NCBI GenBank assembly: GCA_913045265.1
Contig: CAJWQX010000040.1
Coordinates: 1 to 30,530 of the forward strand
Direction of reading: 5' to 3'
DNA: 30,530 nucleotides
From: UBA11889 sp002313255
GTDB lineage: Bacteria; Pseudomonadota; Gammaproteobacteria; Pseudomonadales; Azotimanducaceae
The notes under the pieces are model-generated. The model worked only from the letters and a program-made list of their open reading frames with translations. It had not been told where the DNA came from and ran no database searches. Both the position numbers and the translations under genes were made by a program. Shown here in pieces: positions 8,018 to 15,334 of this stretch. How positions within the stretch are numbered: the stretch's first letter is position 1; every line of letters starts with the position of its first letter.

Positions 8018-8893
8018 TCAGTCAACCAGGTAACCCGCTCGACGAATAATTGTGCGTCCTTGATGGCCGTGGAGAAATTCATTGAAACGCTGAGCGACGG
8101 CATTATGTTCACCGAGGCGTAGCATCGCGCTGTCCTGTCGAATGGGGCGGTGAAGGTGGGGCCGAACTTGCAAGAGGATTCCTTTTTCTACATTTTTGAT
8201 GCGTGAAACGTTGGATACCGCAATAAATCCCACCTCAGCGTTACCGGTAGCGACCAGGGCATGAGTCTGCCCAATGTTTTCACCGAAGACGAGACGCGGT
8301 TGTAGCTGGTCATACAACTGCAGGGTCTTGAGTGTTTCGATCGCCGCGATGCCGTACGGGGCAAGGTTTGGATTGGCAATCGCCAGTTTTCGAAACTTGA
8401 TCGATTGCAACAGCGATCGGATCGACGGCTCAATCGGCATGGGAGACTCGTTCGGAACCCATAACGCCAACTTTCCGATTGCATATGTTTGGCGCGATCC
8501 TGTGGCGACCAATCCTTGTTCCTCCAGTAGACGCGGTCGCGCTTGATCCGCGGCCAAATAGAGATGAAACGGCGCGCCCTGGATAATTTGCGCGTACAAC
8601 TTCCCGGTGGAACCGCCCACCAAGTGAATCGGTACAGCGTTTTTCTGCTGAAACTCCGATCGCAAGGATTGGGCTGTCTGCATGAAGTTCGTTGCGACAG
8701 CGACGGTCATGTCTTCGGACGCTGAGGCGAACGGAGCGATCGCTAGAGGAAGCGAAAGAATCGCCCGCTGGATATGTGTATCGAAGTGAAACCACCCAAA
8801 CGCAACGTTTGCCATGCTCTTTATAAACGCTGTCAAACGAGCCGTAGGTATATGGGACTTTTGGGTAGAACTGGAGGTCACGATCGACGCCAA
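8018..8893 (-). CDS. modA: Molybdate-binding periplasmic protein ModA
   Basis: Periplasmic type II solute-binding protein: after the hydrophobic AILSLPLAIAPFASAS segment the mature protein starts with EDMTVAVATNFMQTAQSLRSEF, and GGSTGKLYAQIIQGAPFHLYLAADQARP contains the oxyanion-binding Ser/Thr region of ModA. EVGFIAVSNV is also typical. It captures molybdate in the periplasm and delivers it to ModB. The start is uncertain. The TTG at 8893 gives a long 43-residue leader before the hydrophobic core; the ATG at 8815 would give a more normal signal peptide. ModA lies 47 bp after the crotonase gene and 3 bp before modB, so it may be co-transcribed with both. Length (291 or 265 aa) fits the family. 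Confidence 0.9.
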   Translation of the reverse strand: MASIVTSSSTQKSHIPTARLTAFIKSMANVAFGWFHFDTHIQRAILSLPLAIAPFASASEDMTVAVATNFMQTAQSLRSEFQQKNAVPIHLVGGSTGKLYAQIIQGAPFHLYLAADQARPRLLEEQGLVATGSRQTYAIGKLALWVPNESPMPIEPSIRSLLQSIKFRKLAIANPNLAPYGIAAIETLKTLQLYDQLQPRLVFGENIGQTHALVATGNAEVGFIAVSNVSRIKNVEKGILLQVRPHLHRPIRQDSAMLRLGEHNAVAQRFNEFLHGHQGRTIIRRAGYLVD

Positions 8894-8940
8894 CTGCCAC
8901 TTTTTGTGCGTAGGGTCATGGATCGTATCCTGGATGGGTA

Positions 8941-9819
8941 CTACTTTAAGTCTTTGTACGTGTCAGTTCCGCGGTAGGGTCCATCCCTCCACGCAAGGGC
9001 CTCTTTAAGCCCGTTGGTGGTGATCTGATCTCGCCATTGGTATGCGAAATCGGTGAATTGACCCATCGCGTCGTGGTCGGTGCTGCTGCGTACGGAGGAG
9101 TAGATCCCCATGTTTTCGTAAAAGCGGTTCATGTTCACTTTGAGAGCGCCTAGATGGTCTGATGACATGATGGCGATGCGATCCGCAAAGGCGATAGTAC
9201 GTTCCTCGAGTTCCTCTTTCGGCCACGCATAATTGATCATACCCATTGCCTCTGCCTCGACGGCTGTAACGTTTTCCCCGGTATAGGCGAGTTCTTTGGC
9301 TTTACGCATGCCGATAACTAACGGCCAAATAACCCCGTTCCTTGCAACCCCGAGTCCTCGATGCCCGGGGTGGCCCAATTGTGCGTCGTTTGCGGCGACG
9401 ACCAAATCCGCCATCATTGATAGTTCGCAACCCCCTGCGACCGCGTAGCCATGTATTTGAGCAATCGTAACTTTTGCCATATTCCAGAAATACATCTGAA
9501 TGTCTGTAATTTGTTGCATGCTGGTGCGTATTCCCATGATGAGGGTGCGCCCCTTTTCGTCGATGGATTTGTACGAACGCTTTTGTTTGCTGCTGGGTGA
9601 TGGAGTTAAGTCATAACCCGCGCAGAAAGCCCGGCCAGCGCCACGGAGAATGATCACGCGCGTTTCGTGCTCGGCCTCCATATCGTGTAAGGCATCGTTC
9701 AGCTCGAAGAGTAGGTCGGTTGAAAGGGCATTGAGTTTTTCAGGGCGGTTAAGCGTTATGCGTCCCACTCGTCCGTCGGTACCAATGTGGTCGATCAGAA
9801 TGTTGTCGTAGTCAGCCAT
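8941..9819 (-). CDS. Crotonase (enoyl-CoA hydratase/isomerase) family protein
   Basis: 292 aa. Crotonase features are NRPEKLNALSTDLL (24-37), the oxyanion-hole loops GAGRAFCAGYDL (60-71) and GYAVAGGCELSMMADL (124-139), and the later AKELAYTGENVTAVEAEAMGMIN. Family members act on CoA thioesters (hydration, isomerisation, decarboxylation or hydrolysis) in the cytoplasm. Of the two catalytic glutamates of enoyl-CoA hydratase, the first is kept (Glu132 in GGCEL), but the second (Glu of the PEI motif) is Gly152 in GHPGHRGLG. A plain hydratase role is therefore doubtful. GGAAA lies 8 bases before the ATG. It is the first gene of the minus-strand block and faces a divergent oxidoreductase gene across 197 bp. 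Confidence 0.9.
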   Translation of the reverse strand: MADYDNILIDHIGTDGRVGRITLNRPEKLNALSTDLLFELNDALHDMEAEHETRVIILRGAGRAFCAGYDLTPSPSSKQKRSYKSIDEKGRTLIMGIRTSMQQITDIQMYFWNMAKVTIAQIHGYAVAGGCELSMMADLVVAANDAQLGHPGHRGLGVARNGVIWPLVIGMRKAKELAYTGENVTAVEAEAMGMINYAWPKEELEERTIAFADRIAIMSSDHLGALKVNMNRFYENMGIYSSVRSSTDHDAMGQFTDFAYQWRDQITTNGLKEALAWRDGPYRGTDTYKDLK

Positions 9820-9827
9820 AGAATTGT

Positions 9828-9855
9828 TTCCAGAGTCAGATATTCCAGAGACTCT
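9828..9855. promoter_or_regulatory. Direct and inverted repeats in the divergent promoter region
   Basis: TTCCAGAG occurs at 9828-9835 and 9843-9850 (15-bp period). The arms AGAGTC (9832-9837) and GACTCT (9850-9855) form an inverted repeat over the same bases. They lie 9-36 bp upstream of the crotonase start, a position suited to a repressor. Function is inferred. Confidence 0.35.
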
Positions 9856-9879
9856 TTGATCAAGGGGTCAGAAATCAAG

Positions 9880-9889
9880 CTTTGCAAAG
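9880..9889. promoter_or_regulatory. 10-bp perfect palindrome in the divergent gap
   Basis: CTTTGCAAAG is self-complementary and lies near the middle of the 197-bp gap between the divergent crotonase and oxidoreductase genes. Candidate operator for either direction. Confidence 0.25.
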
Positions 9890-10001
9890 AGAAAGAGCCT
9901 GAAAACCGACCCATTGTGATTAATCCGTCTAAATGGCGGTGCAATGGAGGTTGGATACAGGGATATTGATACGCTTGGCTGTCTGGATGGGGGTGTACGA
10001 G

Positions 10002-10010
10002 TAAGGAGGT
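10002..10010 (+). promoter_or_regulatory. Strong ribosome binding site before a GTG start
   Basis: TAAGGAGGT is a nearly perfect anti-16S match with a 6-base spacer to the GTG at 10017. It fixes the start of the oxidoreductase gene. Confidence 0.8.
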
Positions 10011-10016
10011 ATTTGC

Positions 10017-11042
10017 GTGGTGCAAACGGATGTTTTAACGATGGCTTTAGTTGGGTGCGGAAACATCGCCCGTGCCCACTGGCGCGGCATTCGCAATCAC
10101 GCGCCACGGATTAAGGTTACAGCGGTCGTGGATCCCAACCCAGATAACGCTGCATCAATGTCTGAACGAACGGGTGCAGCCGCATATTCCTCGCTAAGCC
10201 AGGCACTTGTAGAAGGATCCTTTGACGCAGTCGATCTGATGCTGCCCCACGATTTGCACAAGGAGGCTGCGATCGAGGCGTTTGGCGCGGGGAAGCACGT
10301 GTTACTGGAAAAACCGATGGCACCCGACTTGGCTTCGTGCGAACGCATTATGGAAGCTGCCGAGCTAGCTAACACGGTTTTCATGGTCGCCGAGCAAGCG
10401 CAATACTGGCCCGACATCAAACGTGCTCGAGACTTAATCGACGCCGGTCAAATAGGTGAAGTCGTGACGGCGCGCGCCTGTTTTTACGATCCATTGCCGG
10501 TAAATGCAACAAAAGATGATGGTGTACCTTGGCGTTTCAGTCTTGCGCGCGCTGGCGGAGGAATCTGTATTGATGGGGGTGCTCACTGGATAAGGCCGCT
10601 CCGAATGCTACTCGGTGAAGTGAGCGAAGTGATCGCCACCATGGGGAGTCATATTCCAAATATGGAGGGAGAGTCTTGGGTGAGGGCTCTTATGCTTTTT
10701 GATAGCGAGATCACGGCATCGTTTGAAGCTCTTCTGAGTGGAGGCGTTGTCGGGCCGACCGAAGACTTTCGAATCACGGGAACGTCTGGAGAAATCGTTA
10801 TCGAACACGGCCGGGACGGGCGCTTGATTCTGTTCAACGAGGGTGAATCTGAAGGGGCAACGGTGATGGATGCCTTCCAAGGTAAAGTCGATAGCTACGG
10901 TTTTGAACTCAACGATTTTAGCCTCGCGGTACTAGACTCAAAAACGCTTGCGGCCCCACCGGAATACTCGTTGGGCGAATTACGTACGGCGCTCGCGATG
11001 TATCGGTCCGTCGAAAGCCGGAACTGGGAAAAGGTCTGGTAA
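10017..11042 (+). CDS. Gfo/Idh/MocA family NAD(P)-dependent oxidoreductase
   Basis: 341 aa, usual family length. The N-terminal Rossmann fold starts ALVGCGNIARAHWRGI, with the nucleotide-binding GCGNIA and the acidic end VVDPNP that often prefers NAD(H). The catalytic lysine is in LLEKPMAPD. The C-terminal domain has GGGICIDGGAHWIRPLRMLLG, where the family's Asp and His active-site pair is expected. Enzymes of this family oxidise or reduce sugars, inositols and sugar derivatives in the cytoplasm. The GTG start is certain because of the strong Shine-Dalgarno 6 bases upstream. It is 106 bp ahead of the DUF3604 gene on the same strand and divergent from the crotonase gene. The substrate cannot be predicted. 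Confidence 0.9.
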   Translation: MVQTDVLTMALVGCGNIARAHWRGIRNHAPRIKVTAVVDPNPDNAASMSERTGAAAYSSLSQALVEGSFDAVDLMLPHDLHKEAAIEAFGAGKHVLLEKPMAPDLASCERIMEAAELANTVFMVAEQAQYWPDIKRARDLIDAGQIGEVVTARACFYDPLPVNATKDDGVPWRFSLARAGGGICIDGGAHWIRPLRMLLGEVSEVIATMGSHIPNMEGESWVRALMLFDSEITASFEALLSGGVVGPTEDFRITGTSGEIVIEHGRDGRLILFNEGESEGATVMDAFQGKVDSYGFELNDFSLAVLDSKTLAAPPEYSLGELRTALAMYRSVESRNWEKVW

Positions 11043-11057
11043 TTTACGCGCTGATCT

Positions 11058-11072
11058 GAGCAAACGTTGCTC
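11058..11072. terminator. Small hairpin after the oxidoreductase gene
   Basis: GAGCAA and TTGCTC form a 6-bp stem with a 3-base loop, 15 bases after the stop codon. No T-run follows, so an intrinsic terminator is doubtful; it could attenuate read-through or stabilise the mRNA. Confidence 0.25.
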
Positions 11073-11148
11073 GGCTACACGTTCACGAATAGGGTAGCTA
11101 CGCGAGTCATATAGCCGTCGGTAGTGTGTTGCTGAGGGGACGAAATTG

Positions 11149-12927
11149 ATGAGGAACTCAGTGAAAATTTGGTTAATTTGCGTGGCGCTTGGTTTGACAA
11201 CTTATATCCACGCGATTGAACGCTACGCCTACTTTGGTGATTTGCACGTCCACACCCGATTTTCGATGGACGCGTTTGCGTTCGGAACGCGGGCGACGCC
11301 GGACGATGCATACCGGTTCGCGCGCGGTGCGGAAATACGTCACCCGGAAGGTTATGCCGTGCAGCTCGATCAACCGCTCGATTTCTACGCCGTCACCGAT
11401 CACGCCGAATACCTGGGGGGCTTGACGACGTTGAGTAATCCAAACCACCCCCTCTATAGGACAGCAACCCAACTGGGCATTCTGGATGAATCAACCGTAG
11501 TCGAACGAGGCAGATCCCATCCGGATGCGGGTTCCTTCGTGGCAGAAAACGTAACCCAACGCGAGCTACGGGACGCATGGCGGCACGTGGTGGACGCGGC
11601 GCAGCGCCACTACGAACCTGGAGAATTTACGACGTTCATCGGTTACGAATACACATCTTTTCGAGATGCCGGAAATCTCCATCGAAACGTCATATTTGGT
11701 TCGGAGCAGGTGCCGCTCGACATATTCGGGCGACTCGAATCTTTTAATCCAGAGGATTTATGGCGCTGGATGGACGAACAACGCGGGCAGGGTGTGCGGT
11801 TGTTATCGATTCCGCACAATTCGAACGGTTCCGATGGATGGATGTTCCAGGACGTCAAATGGGATGGATCGCCTATTGACACGGAGTACGCGTCGTTACG
11901 CATTCGTAACGAGCCACTTGTTGAAGTCACCCAGGTAAAGGGGACATCGGAGACTCATCCGTTTTTATCTCCGAATGACGAGTGGGCGGACTTCGAAATT
12001 TTTCCTTATCGTGTTGCTTCCTGGTTAAAGAGTCGACCTCGAGGTAGTTATGTCCGAGACGCATACCTGACTGGTCTCCAGATAGAGCGTAGAACCGGTG
12101 TTAATCCTTATCGGTTTGGCATGGTGGGTGCTTCCGATACGCACAATGGGGGTTCGCGTTTTGACGAGAGGACGTACGCTGGCAAGGTCGGGATGCTTGA
12201 CGCAGTTCCCGAACGGAGGGGGTCGGTTCCGGTTCGAGTAGAAGGTACGGTCCCTGCATACCGACAGGTCTACCGTACGCATTATGGGGCGTCGGGCCTG
12301 ACCGGCGTGTGGGCGGACGAGAATACTCGTGAAGCCATTTTTACGGCGTTCACTCGGAAGGAAACGTTCGCAACAAGTGGCCCTCGAATTCGTATTCGCA
12401 TGTTTGCAGGTCATGACTTCCCACATGACCTAATTACGCGCGCCGACTACGCGCGAGTTGCGTATGCGAGAGGCATCCCGCAGGGAGGTGTATTGAGGCG
12501 CCGACGAACGGCTCCCGACTTATTGGTTGTTGCTGTTCGGGATTGGAACGCAGCGCCGCTTCAACGACTACAAATTGTCAAAGGCTGGCTTGAAAACGGG
12601 TCAAAGCGTGAGCGGGTGTATGACGTTGCCTGCTCAGACGGTGGCGAGATCGATCTGGATACAAATCGATGCTCTGACAACGGAGCTACCGTCGATGTAG
12701 TGACCTGTACTATGAGCCAGAATCATGGCGCAGCGCAGCTTTCAGCGATTTGGAAGGATCCAGATTACGATTACGCCAATCCAGCCTTTTATTATGCCCG
12801 AGTAGTTCAAAATCCGACCTGCCGTTGGTCGACGTGGGACGCTATTCGGGCGGGGGTCGCGCCCCGCGCTGGGTATCCAGCGACGATACAAGAGCGGGCC
12901 TGGACGTCTCCAATATGGATACGCTGA
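11149..12927 (+). CDS. Exported DUF3604 (PHP-like metal-dependent hydrolase) protein
   Basis: 592 aa, standard for DUF3604. Metal-ligand motifs run in the order expected of a PHP fold: GDLHVHTRFSMDAF (His33, His35), then YAVTDHAEYLGG, SIPHNSNGSDGW and GASDTHNGGSRF. The short hydrophobic N-terminus (KIWLICVALGLTTYIHA) is a signal peptide, so the protein acts outside the cytoplasm. The family is abundant in marine and soil proteobacteria, but its reaction is not known. The fold suggests phosphoester or other metal-dependent hydrolysis. I start at the ATG at 11149, 8 bases after AGGGGA; a TTG immediately before it would add one residue. Upstream is a sugar-type oxidoreductase on the same strand, and downstream a convergent GST. 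Confidence 0.9.
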   Translation: MRNSVKIWLICVALGLTTYIHAIERYAYFGDLHVHTRFSMDAFAFGTRATPDDAYRFARGAEIRHPEGYAVQLDQPLDFYAVTDHAEYLGGLTTLSNPNHPLYRTATQLGILDESTVVERGRSHPDAGSFVAENVTQRELRDAWRHVVDAAQRHYEPGEFTTFIGYEYTSFRDAGNLHRNVIFGSEQVPLDIFGRLESFNPEDLWRWMDEQRGQGVRLLSIPHNSNGSDGWMFQDVKWDGSPIDTEYASLRIRNEPLVEVTQVKGTSETHPFLSPNDEWADFEIFPYRVASWLKSRPRGSYVRDAYLTGLQIERRTGVNPYRFGMVGASDTHNGGSRFDERTYAGKVGMLDAVPERRGSVPVRVEGTVPAYRQVYRTHYGASGLTGVWADENTREAIFTAFTRKETFATSGPRIRIRMFAGHDFPHDLITRADYARVAYARGIPQGGVLRRRRTAPDLLVVAVRDWNAAPLQRLQIVKGWLENGSKRERVYDVACSDGGEIDLDTNRCSDNGATVDVVTCTMSQNHGAAQLSAIWKDPDYDYANPAFYYARVVQNPTCRWSTWDAIRAGVAPRAGYPATIQERAWTSPIWIR

Positions 12928-12933
12928 CACCCG

Positions 12934-12960
12934 AACGATGGCTATTCTCGATCGTTTTAT
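12934..12960 (+). terminator. Possible terminator after the DUF3604 gene
   Basis: AACGAT (12934-12939) pairs with ATCGTT (12951-12956) across an 11-base loop and is followed by TTAT. It starts 6 bases after the DUF3604 stop, a fitting place, though the stem is AT-rich and the T-run short. Confidence 0.4.
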
Positions 12961-13153
12961 AGAGCTAGATTGGTTGGATGATTCCGTCTCACGAAGCAAC
13001 TTAGGCGTGCCATTTATTGCTGGCGCTATAGTCACATGCGAGCGATTGAGCGGCCATCTTTTCCTTCGAACACGTGCCGTCTCGTGGATTGTGCACGACG
13101 ATCGACAATTCAAATTAGACGATTACGGACGAGTTGCTACCCAAACATTCCGT

Positions 13154-13789
13154 TCAGGCTTTGGCACTCGGTCGAGCAGAGACCTCGGCATGCCACCGTT
13201 GCACGTTAGAGCAATGATCAGGAATCGGAACACGAGCAGCTCCAGCCGCAAAATCGATCGTACATAACGCCGTGATGTCGGCGATGCTGAATGTTTCGCC
13301 GGCGATGAATGCGGAGCCGTTGAGCGCTGTATCAAGCGATTCGTAAAAACGAAGCATCGCGTTCTTTCCGCGTTCCGCGAGGGCTGGAATCGCGTCGACC
13401 GAGCCAGCATTGCCGGCTAATCCACGCGATGAGAAACCGGGGAAAGAATTTCTGAATGCGTCCGCAGCGGCAAGCAGGCCATCGAATTCCATGTGCCTTT
13501 GTCGGGCTTCTACATGCGCTTTGCTGATGGCATCGCTACCTAAGAGTGGTGGTTCTGGGTGCGTTTCCTCGATGTAGCGACAGATCGCAACGGTTTCGTC
13601 GATTACGGTACCGTCGTCCAGAACAAGCGTGGGCAAAAGACCACGGGGATTGATTGAGAGGAACGATTCGCCGAGATTCTCTCCCTTGATGATGTCGACC
13701 TGAATGTTTTCGCATTCAACGCCTTTCTCTGCCATGAAGACGCGAACGCGTCGGGGGTTTGGTGCCATCGTGCTGTCGTAGAGTTTCAT
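13154..13789 (-). CDS. Glutathione S-transferase family protein
   Basis: 211 aa, full GST length. The N-terminal thioredoxin-like domain begins MKLYDSTMAPNPRRVRVFMAEKG, with NPRGLLPTLVLDDGTVIDETVAICRYIEE giving the glutathione-binding cis-proline loop and the ET (Glu-Thr, compare Glu-Ser) pair that holds the gamma-glutamyl group. The C-terminal all-alpha domain contains the FIAGETFSIADITALCTIDFA motif (compare the N-capping box S/T-x-x-D). It conjugates or reduces electrophiles with glutathione in the cytosol, or may serve as a lyase in aromatic catabolism. It converges on the DUF3604 gene (226-bp gap without a convincing gene) and diverges from GH32 across 129 bp. Substrate unknown. Confidence 0.9.
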   Translation of the reverse strand: MKLYDSTMAPNPRRVRVFMAEKGVECENIQVDIIKGENLGESFLSINPRGLLPTLVLDDGTVIDETVAICRYIEETHPEPPLLGSDAISKAHVEARQRHMEFDGLLAAADAFRNSFPGFSSRGLAGNAGSVDAIPALAERGKNAMLRFYESLDTALNGSAFIAGETFSIADITALCTIDFAAGAARVPIPDHCSNVQRWHAEVSARPSAKA

Positions 13790-13827
13790 TGGTTATTCTC
13801 GTCCGTTCCGAATGGGTGCATTTCCGC

Positions 13828-13854
13828 ATGGTCTGAATGCTAGTGCAAGACCAT
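13828..13854. promoter_or_regulatory. Inverted repeat operator candidate between divergent GST and GH32 genes
   Basis: ATGGTCT (13828-13834) and AGACCAT (13848-13854) are exact 7-bp arms with a 13-base spacer, so their centres are 20 bp apart, about two helical turns. Two ATCGAT copies follow at 13877-13882 and 13896-13901. The layout suits a dimeric regulator controlling both genes. Confidence 0.4.
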
Positions 13855-13918
13855 CGCAAACATTGCACGTTCGCTAATCGATACAATCGCAATTCATCGA
13901 TAGAGCTCAAGGACGACT

Positions 13919-15241
13919 GTGTACGACGAAGTTCACCGGCCCCGATTCCATTTTTCCGCTCGTCAAAATTGGCATAACGATCCCAATGGTTTGATCTACC
14001 ATTCGGGGCGCTGGCACCTTTTTTTTCAACACAACCCCGAGGCGACCGTCTGGGGGAACATGACGTGGGGACATGCGGTGAGCGATGACCTCGTGCATTG
14101 GGTTCAAATGGAGCACGCGCTGTATCCGGACGAACACGGGACGATGTTTTCGGGATCGGCCGTGGTCGACAGGTTCGATACTTCGGGGTTGGGTGAAGAC
14201 ACCTTACTCGCGTTCTACACGGCGGCGGGTAATCACGTTGAGCCTCCGAAACATTACACCCAATGTCTTGCGTACAGTACCGATAGTGGTGACACCTGGC
14301 TGAAGTTCGACGAAAACCCGATTGTTCCTTGGATTGACGCGCATAATCGAGATCCAAAAGTAGTCTGGCACGCGCCGACTCGGTGCTGGATCATGGCACT
14401 TTACCTGGCCGACGATCGGTTTTGTTTACTACGCTCTACCGACGCTAAACAGTGGGCGCGGATACAGAACATCACCCTAGAACACGACAGCGAGTGTCCC
14501 GATTTTTTCCCGTTGCTAGACGAGACGGGGATCGAACGCTGGGTATTTTGGGGTGGGAGCGGGAACTATTTGATTGGCGATTTTGACGGCGCTTTGTTTT
14601 CGCCGCGTTCGGAAGTTCAAATCTGTGAACATGGAACCAATGGATACGCTGCCCAAACGTGGAGCAATGCGCCGAGCGGGCGACGCATTCAGATTTCCTG
14701 GATGTCTGGAGGACGGTATCCAGAAATGCCGTTCAATCAACAAATGAGTTTTCCAGTGGAACTCTCGTTGCGAGGAAATAATGGCATTTGGACACTGTGC
14801 CGGTGGCCGGTCGAAGAGATTGAGTCAATCACAGAATCGCTGGACGTTCCCGTATCAGTCGAGTTCGACGGGTCAAAGCCTTGGCCTATGCCCGTTTCAG
14901 GTGATCTGTTTGACATCGCTTTTGATATCTCGGCGGACGATGGTTGCGAAGTAGTGTTGAAGATTCGCGGCATACCCTTAACGTTCGATTTTGAACGACG
15001 CGTCGTCAACTTTCGGGACAGCCAGGTTCCGATGGTGGGCAAGGGCCATTTGTCGGTACGTTTGCTCATTGACCGGACGTCAGTCGAATTGTTTTTAGGT
15101 GGTGGTCAGGTGAGCGCGAATTTCTGTTATTTACCGGACGCGTACGTTGCCCCTTTGGTTTTCAACGTACGCAGTGGTACCGCCAAGCTAGATCGCGTTC
15201 GGGTGGAACGCGTTGATGATATTTGGGAGTCTGTTCGTTAG
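13919..15241 (+). CDS. Glycoside hydrolase family 32 (beta-fructosidase: invertase, levanase or sucrose-6-phosphate hydrolase type)
   Basis: 440 aa, typical for a bacterial GH32 enzyme. The three catalytic motifs are intact: the nucleophile Asp21 in WHNDPNG (18-24), the transition-state stabiliser in RDP (144-146) and the acid/base Glu192 in ECPDFFPL. The five-blade propeller is followed by a C-terminal beta-sandwich (from about residue 310, ending VSANFCYLPDAYVAPLVFNV). It releases fructose from sucrose, sucrose phosphate or fructans. There is no signal peptide, so it is cytoplasmic and its substrate must be imported. The start is GTG with AAGGA 5 bases upstream. No sucrose transporter, PTS or fructokinase is nearby. 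Confidence 0.93.
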   Translation: MYDEVHRPRFHFSARQNWHNDPNGLIYHSGRWHLFFQHNPEATVWGNMTWGHAVSDDLVHWVQMEHALYPDEHGTMFSGSAVVDRFDTSGLGEDTLLAFYTAAGNHVEPPKHYTQCLAYSTDSGDTWLKFDENPIVPWIDAHNRDPKVVWHAPTRCWIMALYLADDRFCLLRSTDAKQWARIQNITLEHDSECPDFFPLLDETGIERWVFWGGSGNYLIGDFDGALFSPRSEVQICEHGTNGYAAQTWSNAPSGRRIQISWMSGGRYPEMPFNQQMSFPVELSLRGNNGIWTLCRWPVEEIESITESLDVPVSVEFDGSKPWPMPVSGDLFDIAFDISADDGCEVVLKIRGIPLTFDFERRVVNFRDSQVPMVGKGHLSVRLLIDRTSVELFLGGGQVSANFCYLPDAYVAPLVFNVRSGTAKLDRVRVERVDDIWESVR

Positions 15242-15272
15242 CTATTTTCGCTCGGAAGCCCGTTGAATGGAG

Positions 15273-15302
15273 AGATCACCGTTCGTTCTAGGGGATCTGT
15301 TT
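15273..15302 (+). terminator. Likely terminator after the GH32 gene
   Basis: AGATCACC (15273-15280) pairs with GGGGATCT (15291-15298) across a 10-base loop, with one A-G mismatch, and is followed by GTTTG. It begins 32 bases after the GH32 stop in the gap between convergent genes. Confidence 0.45.
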
Positions 15303-15334
15303 GAGTGCTGATTAATCCCAGTCGCGACGTAGCT

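Noticed and set aside
8430..8900. Minus-strand open frame of 156 codons
   Set aside because: Same strand but another frame of the modA gene; the modA frame holds the conserved molybdate-binding features.
8894..8940. Search for a molybdenum-cofactor riboswitch or ModE operator before modA
   Set aside because: The gap is only 47 bp and contains no extended stem or ModE-like palindrome.
12938..13267. Plus-strand open frame of 109 codons after the DUF3604 gene
   Set aside because: It runs over the 3' end of the clear GST gene on the other strand, has no recognisable domain and no ribosome binding site. The 226-bp gap before it holds no other candidate.
13716..14357. Minus-strand open frame of 213 codons across the GST start and the GH32 gene
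   Set aside because: It is antisense to the catalytic part of an intact GH32 gene and to the divergent promoter region, with Arg/Ser/Pro-rich composition typical of a shadow frame.
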